7,789 nt of DNA, taken from NCBI GenBank assembly GCA_026785745.1, contig JAJAZO010000422.1, positions 1-7,789 on the forward strand. The letters are read 5' to 3'. The notes under the pieces were generated by a model. That model did no database searches. It had not been told where the DNA came from and worked only from the letters and a program-made list of their open reading frames with translations. Origin of the DNA: Chitinophagaceae bacterium (lineage in GTDB: Bacteria; Bacteroidota; Bacteroidia; Chitinophagales; Chitinophagaceae). A program made the translations under genes and the position numbers. Positions within the stretch are counted from its first letter, which is position 1. The number at the start of each line of letters is the position of its first letter. Positions 1-6,745 of this stretch are shown here, one piece after another.

Positions 1-57
1 ATACTTATTCGTAAAAGAGATGAAATGAGTGACTTGTTAAAAAACCAGGTTCAATAA
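1..57 (+). CDS. 3' end of an unidentified rightward gene (partial)
   Basis: Frame 1 is open from the window edge for 18 codons and closes with TAA at 55-57. The tail reads ILIRKRDEMSDLLKNQVQ, a charged amphipathic helix-like C-terminus. The stop lies seven bases from the stop of the convergent gene that ends at 65, a normal tail-to-tail arrangement. Eighteen codons are too few to assign a family, and chance openness cannot be excluded; the composition and the tidy spacing to the neighbour argue for a real gene end. Confidence 0.45.
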   Translation: MLIRKRDEMSDLLKNQVQ

Positions 58-64
58 CGAATAA

Positions 65-946
65 TTAATCTTTCATAACCGGCTTCACTGTAATAACTGT
101 TGTCGTTTTTGAAGTAACCGGCATTGTACCAAAAGAAGATTCTGTATTTCCATTTGATACGGTGTTGATCGTTTTTTCCCGCATGATGCCGGTACCACGG
201 TCAAGAATAATTTTACCGGTTGATTTATTATTCATTTTAGTAATGGTTTCACTGCCCATCATTTCAGCTTTGCTTATTGTAGTAGAATTTTCAGCAAAAT
301 CGACCACAATAGTGGAATCATTTATATCTGCAATCGTGTAACCGGCTTCTACTTTTCCACTACTTCCCTGGTACGAAGTTGTCCAGGCATCACCTTTTCC
401 GCCTTCACCGTCGGGCAATACTTTGAAAAAACTGGGTTTGCCTTTTTGTGGTGGCTGCACCAGGTCAAGCACATCTTTCAGCATACTGGTGATGATTGCC
501 ATACGGCTGTCCATTTCAGAAAGTACAACTTTTTCAGGCATTGCCATCATCACTTTCCCTGAAGGGTCAATTATGATGTCATACTTTTTATCCAGCATAT
601 CCTTTATGGGTTTGCCAAACTGGCCGTTCATATCTTTTTCTACATTGGAATCAAAATTCCTTTTCTGCCCCATACCATCAAAAGTGAAAGTGATATGTTG
701 AACTTTGTGATTGAGGGTGGTATTATCTTCTGTAGTATTAGTTACTTTATAGGAATGGTCACGAGTTGAATCCACATTAAAATCAATAGCCTGTCCCATA
801 GCCTGCTGGGCAGTGGTGGTTTTCACTTTCATGCTTACTTCCAGTGTTTGTCCTTGTTCAAATTTTAATTTACCGTTTACTTTTTGGGAAAGTGCAACAA
901 AAGATACCGAAAACAGTAAGAAAAGGCAGGCAGTAATTTTTTTCAT
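65..946 (-). CDS. Exported DUF6263-like protein
   Basis: This encodes 293 residues beginning MKKITACLFLLF, a classic signal peptide: lysines at 2-3, a hydrophobic core to about residue 18, and probable cleavage near ALS-Q at residues 20-21. The mature part is rich in beta-type, Thr/Lys/Met-heavy sequence. Its C-terminal half contains a GKIILDRGTGIMREK stretch, as seen in DUF6263-type exported Bacteroidota proteins; the family assignment is from memory of that pattern and the function is unknown. The frame is open for 45 more codons upstream, to an ATG at 1079-1081, but that extension would place a Cys/Tyr-rich, non-signal sequence before a complete signal peptide, so the internal ATG at 944-946 is chosen. 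No Shine-Dalgarno is visible. It is divergent from the peptidase gene at 1140 and convergent with the partial gene at the left edge. It probably acts in the periplasm or at the outer membrane. Confidence 0.8.
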   Translation of the reverse strand: MKKITACLFLLFSVSFVALSQKVNGKLKFEQGQTLEVSMKVKTTTAQQAMGQAIDFNVDSTRDHSYKVTNTTEDNTTLNHKVQHITFTFDGMGQKRNFDSNVEKDMNGQFGKPIKDMLDKKYDIIIDPSGKVMMAMPEKVVLSEMDSRMAIITSMLKDVLDLVQPPQKGKPSFFKVLPDGEGGKGDAWTTSYQGSSGKVEAGYTIADINDSTIVVDFAENSTTISKAEMMGSETITKMNNKSTGKIILDRGTGIMREKTINTVSNGNTESSFGTMPVTSKTTTVITVKPVMKD

Positions 947-1139
947 ATAAAAAGTTGAATGCTTTGTGGTATACCGGCACCAGCAATATTGGTGTTGTAT
1001 AATCAGTAAAATTGACGATTCTTCGCCACAATCGTTGCAGAACGGGGAAAAATAATTGTTATAACGTACCACCGTTCCCATTCTAATTTCATCTGAACTT
1101 CCTATTTTTAATTAGCTTTAAAAACTAAAATTTTTTGTT

Positions 1140-2717
1140 ATGCCAATAAGAATGACTGACGACCCGGTAGATCCTAACCAACGGGATGATGATGGTGGCG
1201 GTGGTGGCCGTGGCCCAAACCTGCCGGGTGGTGGTGGTGGTTTGATGTCTTTACTGCCGATGTTGCTGGGTTTGTTTAAAGGAAAAGGGATTTTTCTGCT
1301 GCTGATATTAGCTGCCGGAGCTTTTTTTCTTTTCAGAAGTGGTAATTGTAATGTGGCAGAAGTTGTAAAAAAGTTTTCGAACAGTGGATACAGTTTTGAT
1401 AAAAATGAATTTAACAAAGCATCGGTGTATGAAGGGCTTGAAGATAATGCCGGGAAAAACCCTTTGCCCGAAGCAGTATCATTATTAAAATATGCACCTG
1501 ACAGAAGTAACCAGGGGCAGCAGGGCAGCTGTGTGGCCTGGAGTTGTGCCTACGCCTCTCAAACTATATTAACGGCCGCAGCTACAGGAGCCGACCCCAA
1601 TCAAATCAAGTTTAGTCCTTCTTATTTATACAACCAGATAAAGTTGGAAGGTTGCCAGGGGTCTTATTTGCAAAGAGCTATGGAGGCTATGCGGGCCAAT
1701 GGTGGTGTGCCATTAAGTCAATATCCGTATAACGATCAGGATTGTGACAGAGAACCAGGTTCTGCTGATGTGCAGAAAGGAAGGCAGAATGTGATTCACG
1801 GATTTACCAGAATTACCAATGGTGATAACGTAAACGAAATAAGTGTAAGAGGAATAAAAGAACACCTGTCAAAAAATGCGCCGGTGGCCATTGGTATGAT
1901 GGTGGGGCAGAGCTTTATGCAAGACATGAAGGGAAAGGAGCTTTGGCAACCGCAGGGCATGGATGAATCGCAAATGGGAATGGGCGGCCATGCCATGAGT
2001 GTAATCGGATATGATGACAGAAAATTTGGCGGAGCCTTCCAGATAATGAATAGCTGGGGACCTGAGTGGGGAAAGAATGGTATAGGCTGGATTCGCTATG
2101 GCGATTTCAATAAATATGTAAGAGAGGCATATGGTATTGACCCGTTGCCAAAAAGAACTGAAGTAGCGAACATACCATTGGAATGCAATATTGGATTGGT
2201 GAATAATGACGGAGGAAAAAACATTCCACTACGGGTAACAGCCGGAAATATGTTTCAGACCACTACACCTATCCGGAAAGGTACCCGTTTCATAATGTCA
2301 ATTGAAAATAAAACCGAGTGTTACATCTATGTTTTTGGCATGGAAACCAATAATACCAGTTTTGTACTATTCCCTTATCTGAAACAGGGAGAAACTGTTT
2401 CCAAACATTCACCTTATTGCGGCATCACCGGGTATCGCTTATTTCCCAAAGCACAATCAATGGAAGCCGACAGTTTGGGCAACAAGGATTTTATTGCTAT
2501 TGTAGTGAGTAAAGATGAGTTGGATTATAATGCACTAAACCAGGCCATCAGCCGCAGCAGCCGTTCCGACTACCTGGGAAAAGTAAATGAAGCCCTGCAA
2601 AGTATATTGATCAGTTCTTCCCGGTTTACTAATACAAGTGATGGAAGGATTTATTTTAAAGTAGATGCCAACAGCAATAAAGCTGTAGCTTGTGTGGTAG
2701 CGATTGATAAACAATAG
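1140..2717 (+). CDS. Membrane-anchored papain-like (C1) cysteine peptidase with DUF4384-like C-terminal domain
   Basis: This encodes 525 residues. Residues 1-46 are a hydrophilic-to-glycine-rich tail with Asp-rich and Gly5 runs (19-23 and 30-34). A hydrophobic segment follows at about 50-65, flanked by K47/K49 and R66, which suggests N-in topology with the bulk in the periplasm. The peptidase domain spans roughly 105-335: SNQGQQGSCVAWS gives oxyanion Gln125 and nucleophile Cys131, MGGHAMSVIGYD gives His284, and QIMNSWGPEWG gives Asn304, so the full papain set is intact. From about 345 to the end is a second domain with IYVFGMETNNTSFVLFPY and FIAIVVSKDEL, resembling DUF4384. It should hydrolyse peptide bonds outside the cytoplasm; the substrate is unknown. 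Nine cysteines are present, more than the active site needs. A thioredoxin-fold gene follows after 75 bases and may be co-transcribed. A second ATG at codon 5 is possible. The peptidase call is secure; the C-terminal family name is less so. Confidence 0.92.
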   Translation: MPIRMTDDPVDPNQRDDDGGGGGRGPNLPGGGGGLMSLLPMLLGLFKGKGIFLLLILAAGAFFLFRSGNCNVAEVVKKFSNSGYSFDKNEFNKASVYEGLEDNAGKNPLPEAVSLLKYAPDRSNQGQQGSCVAWSCAYASQTILTAAATGADPNQIKFSPSYLYNQIKLEGCQGSYLQRAMEAMRANGGVPLSQYPYNDQDCDREPGSADVQKGRQNVIHGFTRITNGDNVNEISVRGIKEHLSKNAPVAIGMMVGQSFMQDMKGKELWQPQGMDESQMGMGGHAMSVIGYDDRKFGGAFQIMNSWGPEWGKNGIGWIRYGDFNKYVREAYGIDPLPKRTEVANIPLECNIGLVNNDGGKNIPLRVTAGNMFQTTTPIRKGTRFIMSIENKTECYIYVFGMETNNTSFVLFPYLKQGETVSKHSPYCGITGYRLFPKAQSMEADSLGNKDFIAIVVSKDELDYNALNQAISRSSRSDYLGKVNEALQSILISSSRFTNTSDGRIYFKVDANSNKAVACVVAIDKQ

Positions 2718-2792
2718 AAGAGTGTCTGACACATAAAGAACATCGAAGGGTCGAAGATCATTTGACATTTTAGAAAAGAATAATTTCTGACA

Positions 2793-3290
2793 ATGAGAAA
2801 ACACTTTTTTGTATCAATAGTTTTATTGCTGGCTATTAGCAGCTATTCTCAGGACTTAACAAAGTTCAAACTTTATAAACCTGAAGAAAATGCTAAACAG
2901 GAAATTGCATCGGCAGTTAAGAAAGCAAAGGATGAAGGCAAACATGTGCTGATACAAATTGGTGGTAATTGGTGCATCTGGTGCGCAAGGTTTAATGATT
3001 TTGTAACCAATGATAAGTCGCTTGACTCATTAGCGAACAGCAATTATGTTGTGTATCATCTTAACTACAGCAAAGAAAATAAGAATAATGATTTACTGGC
3101 TAAGTATGAATTTCCGCAGCGATTTGGCTTCCCTGTATTCCTGATAATAAATGAAAAAGGCGATCTGTTGCATACGCAAACTTCCTGGTATCTTGAATCA
3201 GGAAAAAACTATGACAAAGAAAAGGTAACTGCTTTTTTTAATGACTGGGGCATGAAAGCATTTGATCCTGCACAATACAAAGAAGAATAA
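2793..3290 (+). CDS. Secreted thioredoxin-fold protein (thioredoxin_7-like)
   Basis: This encodes 165 residues. It starts MRKHFFVSIVLLLAISSYSQ, a signal peptide with probable cleavage just before Gln20 or nearby. The mature domain has the thioredoxin pattern: a beta strand HVLIQIGGN, the redox motif WCIWC (Cys61 and Cys64) followed by a helix, and the cis-proline loop at GFPVF (Pro114). The WC..WC form with an extra upstream helix (about 33-48) fits thioredoxin_7/DUF255-like periplasmic proteins more than cytoplasmic TrxA. It probably reduces or isomerises disulfides in the periplasm. It follows the cysteine peptidase gene and directly abuts the DUF4442 gene (TAA immediately followed by ATG), so these two at least are probably translated from one message. 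No Shine-Dalgarno is seen. The partner protein is unknown; the upstream Cys-rich peptidase is an inferred candidate. Confidence 0.9.
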   Translation: MRKHFFVSIVLLLAISSYSQDLTKFKLYKPEENAKQEIASAVKKAKDEGKHVLIQIGGNWCIWCARFNDFVTNDKSLDSLANSNYVVYHLNYSKENKNNDLLAKYEFPQRFGFPVFLIINEKGDLLHTQTSWYLESGKNYDKEKVTAFFNDWGMKAFDPAQYKEE

Positions 3291-3785
3291 ATGAACCCCA
3301 ACGCAACTGATTTTATTACGCTGATGAAACATCCTTTGAAGTACAGGATGTTTTTATTTTTCAAATTGCCCAGTGCTTTTTTTTGCGGTGTCCGCCTCAG
3401 GGATATAGATGCTGCACATTCCCGTGTCACAGTTCCTTTTAAATGGTTTTCGCAAAATCCTTTTAAGTCTACTTATTTTGCCTGCCTTGCAATGGCAGCA
3501 GAAATGAGTACCGGAGTGTTGGGGTTGATGCAACTGCACAAACGTAAACCAGCCGTGTCAATGCTGGTAGTAGGATTGGAAGCTGCCTATTTTAAAAAAG
3601 CTGTTGGCCGTACCAGTTTTATTTGTGAAGACGGGGAATTAATACAAAAAATGGTAGATGAAACAATAGCTACCGGGGAAGCAAGAAGTGTAAAAGCAAA
3701 ATCAACAGGAAGGAATAAAGACGGAGAGCTGATTGCTGAGTTTTATATTACCTGGTCTTTCAAACCAAAAAGCAATAAAAATTAG
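3291..3785 (+). CDS. DUF4442 domain protein (hot-dog fold, PaaI thioesterase-like)
   Basis: This encodes 164 residues with no signal peptide, so it is probably cytoplasmic. The pattern matches DUF4442: an N-terminal helical part (LMKHPLKYRMFLFF), a strand pair around VRLRDIDAAHSRVTVPFKW, the NPFKSTYFACLAMAAEMSTG segment (about 56-75), corresponding to the central hot-dog helix, and the strands AVSMLVVGLEAAYFKKAVG and ELIAEFYITWSF. Glu71 in the central helix sits where acyl-CoA thioesterases of this fold often carry a catalytic acid; that role is inferred. The likely substrate class is an acyl-thioester, but the specific reaction is not predictable. The ATG immediately follows the thioredoxin stop, implying translational coupling, even though one product is exported and the other not. 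Its TAG stop overlaps the stop of the convergent beta-barrel gene. Confidence 0.8.
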   Translation: MNPNATDFITLMKHPLKYRMFLFFKLPSAFFCGVRLRDIDAAHSRVTVPFKWFSQNPFKSTYFACLAMAAEMSTGVLGLMQLHKRKPAVSMLVVGLEAAYFKKAVGRTSFICEDGELIQKMVDETIATGEARSVKAKSTGRNKDGELIAEFYITWSFKPKSNKN

Positions 3786-4339
3786 AATATCTTTTTTCTA
3801 AGGGATAAATTAAATCCAACACCCCCACCTCCCGCAGGAATATAAGAACTGCCTCTTATCTCTGGTTCAAATATCAGCGATTCGTTCAAATAAAAATTTT
3901 TTGAAACACTTAGTGTTGAAATAAACTGAGCCCTGCCAGGATTGTTTTTCGTAATACTTCTAGAAAGATCTCTATCGCTTTGATTTTTGACGATTAAATA
4001 ATCTACTGCCATCCCGGCTGTAAAGTTGATTAACCGGGAGTCGAATTTATAAACAAGAGGAATAAGAATAGTTTTTTCATTTACTTTTTTATAGTAGTTG
4101 CCTGCCGTATAAACCAGAAAGTAAAATCGGGGGCTTGTTTTATAATAGAGACCGGTTTCTATTCCACTGTGCTTTGTTATTTTATAAATGGCTTGCAGGC
4201 CAATACCCGGGGCATAACTTTTCCACTCTACCCATTCATTCATTAACTTTCCGCCAATTTCAAGTGAGTTGTTTTGCGCCTTTACATTGAAAAGGCAAAG
4301 CAGTAGCCCAATTTTGGTGAGTACAATCATTATTATCAT
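3782..4339 (-). CDS. Small outer-membrane beta-barrel protein
   Basis: This encodes 185 residues. A hydrophobic N-terminus ends in LLLCLFNVKA-Q, a likely signal peptidase site at residues 21-22. The mature chain alternates polar and hydrophobic residues in strand-length blocks: GIGLQAIYKITKHSGIETGLY, TILIPLVYKFDS, FTAGMAVDYLIV, FISTLSVSKNFYL, and a last strand GVGFNLSLRKKIF ending in Phe, as expected for recognition by the BAM machinery. This is the pattern of PorT/OMP_b-brl-type barrels in Bacteroidota; the length suits an 8-stranded barrel. The signal peptide is odd: the first eight residues (MIIMIVLT) are hydrophobic and the only lysine before the core is at position 9, so the annotated ATG (4337-4339) or the second ATG (4328-4330) may not be the true start. 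No Shine-Dalgarno is visible. Function beyond envelope location is unknown. Confidence 0.8.
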   Translation of the reverse strand: MIIMIVLTKIGLLLCLFNVKAQNNSLEIGGKLMNEWVEWKSYAPGIGLQAIYKITKHSGIETGLYYKTSPRFYFLVYTAGNYYKKVNEKTILIPLVYKFDSRLINFTAGMAVDYLIVKNQSDRDLSRSITKNNPGRAQFISTLSVSKNFYLNESLIFEPEIRGSSYIPAGGGGVGFNLSLRKKIF

Positions 4340-4370
4340 AACCAGTAGTTTCTTGTTTTTGAAACGGATA

Positions 4371-4402
4371 TTTGATTTGTATTATTGCTTAACTTACATT
4401 TT
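4371..4402 (+). promoter_or_regulatory. Candidate Bacteroidota-type promoter for the beta-CASP nuclease gene
   Basis: TTTG at 4371-4374 and TACATTTT at 4395-4402 are separated by 20 bases. The Bacteroidota housekeeping consensus is TTTG near -33 and TAnnTTTG near -7, with about 19-20 bases between; the downstream box matches in all but its last base. Transcription would start near 4409, giving a leader of about 70 bases that includes the hairpin at 4432-4461. AT-rich sequence makes such matches cheap, so confidence is limited. Confidence 0.35.
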
Positions 4403-4431
4403 TATAAAACGCATTGTTAAAAAAAAATTTT

Positions 4432-4461
4432 CTAAAGGTTGAATCTGAATTTCACCTTTAG
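4432..4461 (+). promoter_or_regulatory. Leader hairpin just upstream of a strong Shine-Dalgarno
   Basis: CTAAAGGT (4432-4439) pairs perfectly with ACCTTTAG (4454-4461). After one mismatch, four further pairs (4441-4444 with 4449-4452, one of them G-U) close a CTGA loop. Three bases after the stem is GGAGG (4465-4469), seven bases before the ATG at 4477, so the stem leaves the ribosome site exposed. Read leftward, the same stem is followed by AAAA and nine T (complement of the A tract at 4419-4427), which could act as a weak reverse terminator, although no leftward gene lies immediately upstream of it. Confidence 0.45.
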
Positions 4462-4476
4462 CTCGGAGGGAATCAT

Positions 4477-5880
4477 ATGAAAATTGCATTTCACGGCGCA
4501 GCCAGAACAGTTACCGGTTCTAAACATTTACTGACATTAAAGAATGGTAAAAAAGTTTTATTGGACTGCGGCATGTTCCAGGGATTGGGCTTAGAAACGG
4601 ACACCCTGAACAGGAATTTTGGCTTTGATCCAACAAAAGTGGATGCTATGGTTCTTTCTCATGCACATATTGACCATAGTGGTTTAATACCCCGTTTAAC
4701 ATCAGAAGGCTTTGCCGGCAAAATATTTTGTACTCCTGCTACCAAAGATTTAACTACTGTATTACTAAAAGACTCAGCGGAAATACAAGAGGATGATATT
4801 AAATACAAGAACAAACGCCGTGCTGCTGAAGGCTTGCCATATTTACGGCCATTATATAAAATTGAAGATGCAAAGAAAGCGATTGACCACCTGGAGGAAA
4901 GAAATTACGGTCAATGGTTTGATGTGATTGATGGAGTGCAGGCCATGTACACTGATGCCGGTCATATAATCGGAAGCACTTGTGTGCATCTAAGGGTGAA
5001 AGAAGATGGAAAAGAAACCCGGATTACTTTTAGTGCTGATGTGGGCCGCTATCGGGATGCTATTTTAAAATCCCCTGGAACATTTCCACAGGCCGATTAT
5101 ATTTTATTAGAATCAACTTATGGCAACAGCCTGCATGATAATAATGTGACTACGCCGGATATGGTACTTCGCTGGATAGAAAAAGCCTGCTTGCAAAAAA
5201 AAGGAAAACTCATTATGCCCGCCTTTAGTGTGGGCCGCACACAGGAGTTATTATTTGCGTTGAACCAATTGGAAGTGGAAAATCGTTTGCCCAATCTTGA
5301 TTATTATGTTGACAGTCCGTTGAGCATTGAAGCTACTATGATTGTAAAAAAATACCCGCAGTATTTCAATAAGAATATTCAGAAACTGATGCAATCGGAT
5401 AATGATCCGTTTGCTTTCAACGGTCTTCGGTATGTGCAAACAGTAGATCAATCCAAGCAACTTAATTTTCAAAACGGCCCGATGGTCATTATATCTGCCA
5501 GTGGCATGGCTGATGCCGGAAGGGTAAAGCACCATATCAGTAATAATATTGAGAACAGCAGGAATACTATTTTATTAACTGGTTATTGTGAACCCCGTTC
5601 ACTCGGTGGCCGCTTATTGGCGGGGGAAAAAGAAGTGGGCATCTATGGAGTCAAGCATGAAGTAAATGCTGAGATAGGGGCCATCCGTAGCATGAGTGCT
5701 CATGGCGATTATGAAGACCTCTCTCAATGGCTGGCCTGCCAGGATAAGAAACAAGTAAAGAAACTATTCCTTGTTCATGGTGAATATGAAGTACAACAGG
5801 ATTTTAAACAACGACTGCTTAAGAAAGGATTTGCTGATGTAGAGATTCCTGAGCAGCACTACGAAGTTGGTTTAACCTGA
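4477..5880 (+). CDS. Beta-CASP metallo-beta-lactamase-fold ribonuclease
   Basis: This encodes 467 residues, the full length of bacterial CPSF73-like beta-CASP nucleases. The metallo-beta-lactamase motifs are intact: Asp30 region LLDCGMFQG, motif 2 HAHIDH (His62, His64, Asp66, His67), motif 3 His163 in AGHIIGS, and motif 4 Asp188 in SADVG. The beta-CASP insertion shows motif A Glu212 (LESTYG), a PAFSVGRTQELL segment near 248-259, motif B His409 (SAHGDY) and motif C His434 (LVHGE), so it should bind two zinc ions and cut or trim RNA in the cytoplasm. TTHA0252-type enzymes are the closest characterised kind I can name. No signal peptide or extra domain is present, so it is a stand-alone nuclease. 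The start is fixed by GGAGG at 4465-4469 with seven-base spacing, unusual in this window. No clear terminator follows, so read-through into the lipoprotein gene 150 bases on is possible. The RNA substrate cannot be read from the sequence. Confidence 0.95.
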   Translation: MKIAFHGAARTVTGSKHLLTLKNGKKVLLDCGMFQGLGLETDTLNRNFGFDPTKVDAMVLSHAHIDHSGLIPRLTSEGFAGKIFCTPATKDLTTVLLKDSAEIQEDDIKYKNKRRAAEGLPYLRPLYKIEDAKKAIDHLEERNYGQWFDVIDGVQAMYTDAGHIIGSTCVHLRVKEDGKETRITFSADVGRYRDAILKSPGTFPQADYILLESTYGNSLHDNNVTTPDMVLRWIEKACLQKKGKLIMPAFSVGRTQELLFALNQLEVENRLPNLDYYVDSPLSIEATMIVKKYPQYFNKNIQKLMQSDNDPFAFNGLRYVQTVDQSKQLNFQNGPMVIISASGMADAGRVKHHISNNIENSRNTILLTGYCEPRSLGGRLLAGEKEVGIYGVKHEVNAEIGAIRSMSAHGDYEDLSQWLACQDKKQVKKLFLVHGEYEVQQDFKQRLLKKGFADVEIPEQHYEVGLT

Positions 5881-5975
5881 TTCTGACAAATACAAGACAC
5901 GGATAACAACACTTTCACATCTCTTTAGTAATCCCGGCACCATTTTTTCCGTTATTATAGCTGTAATACCTGAAC

Positions 5976-6024
5976 CTCCTTTTGCTTTGAGAAAGTAATA
6001 CTTAAACAAGTAAAAAAAAAGGAG
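5976..6024 (+). promoter_or_regulatory. Possible Shine-Dalgarno-sequestering leader of the DUF4136 lipoprotein gene
   Basis: CTCCTTTT (5976-5983) is exactly complementary to AAAAGGAG (6017-6024), the latter containing the Shine-Dalgarno GGAG (6021-6024) six bases before the ATG at 6031. Pairing would form an eight-base stem with a 33-base loop and hide the ribosome site. The loop holds two small competing stems (CTTT/AAAG at 5985-5995 and AAGT/ACTT at 5993-6003). The upstream arm also reads ACCTCCTTT, like the 16S rRNA 3' tail. Half of the pairing is A-tract with T-tract and therefore cheap. Whether transcription starts upstream of 5976 is unknown. Confidence 0.35.
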
Positions 6025-6030
6025 AACAAT

Positions 6031-6618
6031 ATGAAACAAAAACTGAAACTGTGGAGTGTCTTTTCAATTTTCGTCGTCTTGCTTGCAAGTTGTGGTACCA
6101 CAGCACACATCGAAAAAGACGACAATGCAGATTTTGCCCGTTACAAGTCTTTTAAATGGATAGATAAAGACGGAGAAGGTAAGAACGATGCCAATCAAAA
6201 AAATGATTTTACAGAACAGCGGATCAGGGTTGCGGTAAACAAAGAACTGGAAAAGTCAGGCTGGAAAGAAGTAAAGAACAGGCCGGATGTTTTGCTTAGT
6301 TATGATGTGTTGGTGGAAAGAGGAACCAAAGAAAGTACTAACCCGGTTTACACCAGGCCAACTTCAAGGGTAGTGTTTAATCCTTACACCCGTCGTTACA
6401 CTACTATTTTTTATCCTTCACAGTTTGCAGGATATGAAAGAGATGAAAGGACAATCAGGGAAGGTACTGTTACCATTTCTATGATTGATACCAAAACGGA
6501 TAAAACAGTATGGCAGGGATGGACAACGGATGAAGTGAACAGTAAAAACCTGACAATTAAGGAAATCCAGAATAGTGTCCGGTCGATATTCAAAAAGTTT
6601 GATGTGGCGAAGAACTAA
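6031..6618 (+). CDS. DUF4136 domain lipoprotein
   Basis: This encodes 195 residues. The N-terminus MKQKLKLWSVFSIFVVLLASC is a lipoprotein signal with lipobox LASC and modified Cys21 followed by GTT. The rest matches DUF4136: an early YKSFKWID segment (about 38-45), an helix with RIRVAVNKELEKSGW, a strand DVLLSYDVLVERG, a Tyr/Arg-rich middle (about 115-145), the REGTVTISMIDTKTDKTVWQGW strand pair characteristic of the family, and a final helix ending in IFKKFDVA. It should be lipid-anchored to an envelope membrane; the biochemical role of DUF4136 is unknown. A Shine-Dalgarno GGAG at 6021-6024 sets the start, and a possible leader structure may cover it. It appears to end its transcript at the strong terminator at 6645-6672. 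Whether it shares a transcript with the upstream nuclease is open. Confidence 0.9.
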   Translation: MKQKLKLWSVFSIFVVLLASCGTTAHIEKDDNADFARYKSFKWIDKDGEGKNDANQKNDFTEQRIRVAVNKELEKSGWKEVKNRPDVLLSYDVLVERGTKESTNPVYTRPTSRVVFNPYTRRYTTIFYPSQFAGYERDERTIREGTVTISMIDTKTDKTVWQGWTTDEVNSKNLTIKEIQNSVRSIFKKFDVAKN

Positions 6619-6644
6619 TTTTCAATAGGACGGTTTCGGACAAT

Positions 6645-6672
6645 AGCCCCGACGAATAATCGGGGCTTTTTT
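6645..6672 (+). terminator. Strong intrinsic terminator after the lipoprotein gene
   Basis: AGCCCCGA (6645-6652) pairs perfectly with TCGGGGCT (6660-6667) around a seven-base loop CGAATAA, and the stem runs directly into six T (6667-6672). It lies 27 bases after the lipoprotein stop and separates that gene from the tRNA. Confidence 0.93.
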
Positions 6673-6697
6673 GTGCAAAAAATAGGCTTAAAACCAT

Positions 6698-6705
6698 TAT
6701 TTTTG
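6698..6705 (+). promoter_or_regulatory. Bacteroidota -7 box for the tRNA gene
   Basis: TATTTTTG is a full match to the Bacteroidota -7 consensus TAnnTTTG and lies 40 bases before the mature tRNA 5' end. The only TTTG upstream is at 6670-6673, inside the T tract of the preceding terminator; the 24-base gap is longer than the usual 19-20, so the -33 element is weak or absent. The position between terminator and tRNA supports the call. Confidence 0.6.
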
Positions 6706-6745
6706 CCGCCCGCCGTTGTTAAAAATGGGAGCGGATACACCCAAT

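Noticed and set aside
947..1081. Forty-five extra N-terminal codons for the DUF6263-like gene
   Set aside because: The extension is Cys/Tyr-rich and would bury a complete signal peptide starting MKKITACLF; the internal ATG at 944-946 is the better start.
1103..1110. TATTTTTA as a promoter -7 box for the peptidase gene
   Set aside because: It misses the final G of the consensus and has no TTTG at the proper distance upstream; such matches are frequent in AT-rich DNA.
1195..1245. GGTGGTGG-type repeat as a minisatellite
   Set aside because: It simply encodes the Gly runs at residues 19-34 of the peptidase; copies are imperfect and in frame.
1118..1417. Minus-strand ORF rich in proline
   Set aside because: It is the antisense of the Gly-run region of the peptidase gene; Gly codons read backward give Pro. 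The plus frame has intact catalytic motifs.
2722..2732. Palindrome GTGTCTGACAC between peptidase and thioredoxin genes
   Set aside because: Five-base arms with a single central base are too short for a terminator and common by chance; there is no T run.
5251..5535. Minus-strand 94-codon ORF inside the nuclease gene
   Set aside because: It is antisense to conserved beta-CASP sequence, has no family resemblance and no initiation signal.
5881..5960. ATAAC/GTTAT inverted repeat after the nuclease gene as a terminator
   Set aside because: The arms are five bases long and about 50 bases apart, with no T tract, so there is no real hairpin.
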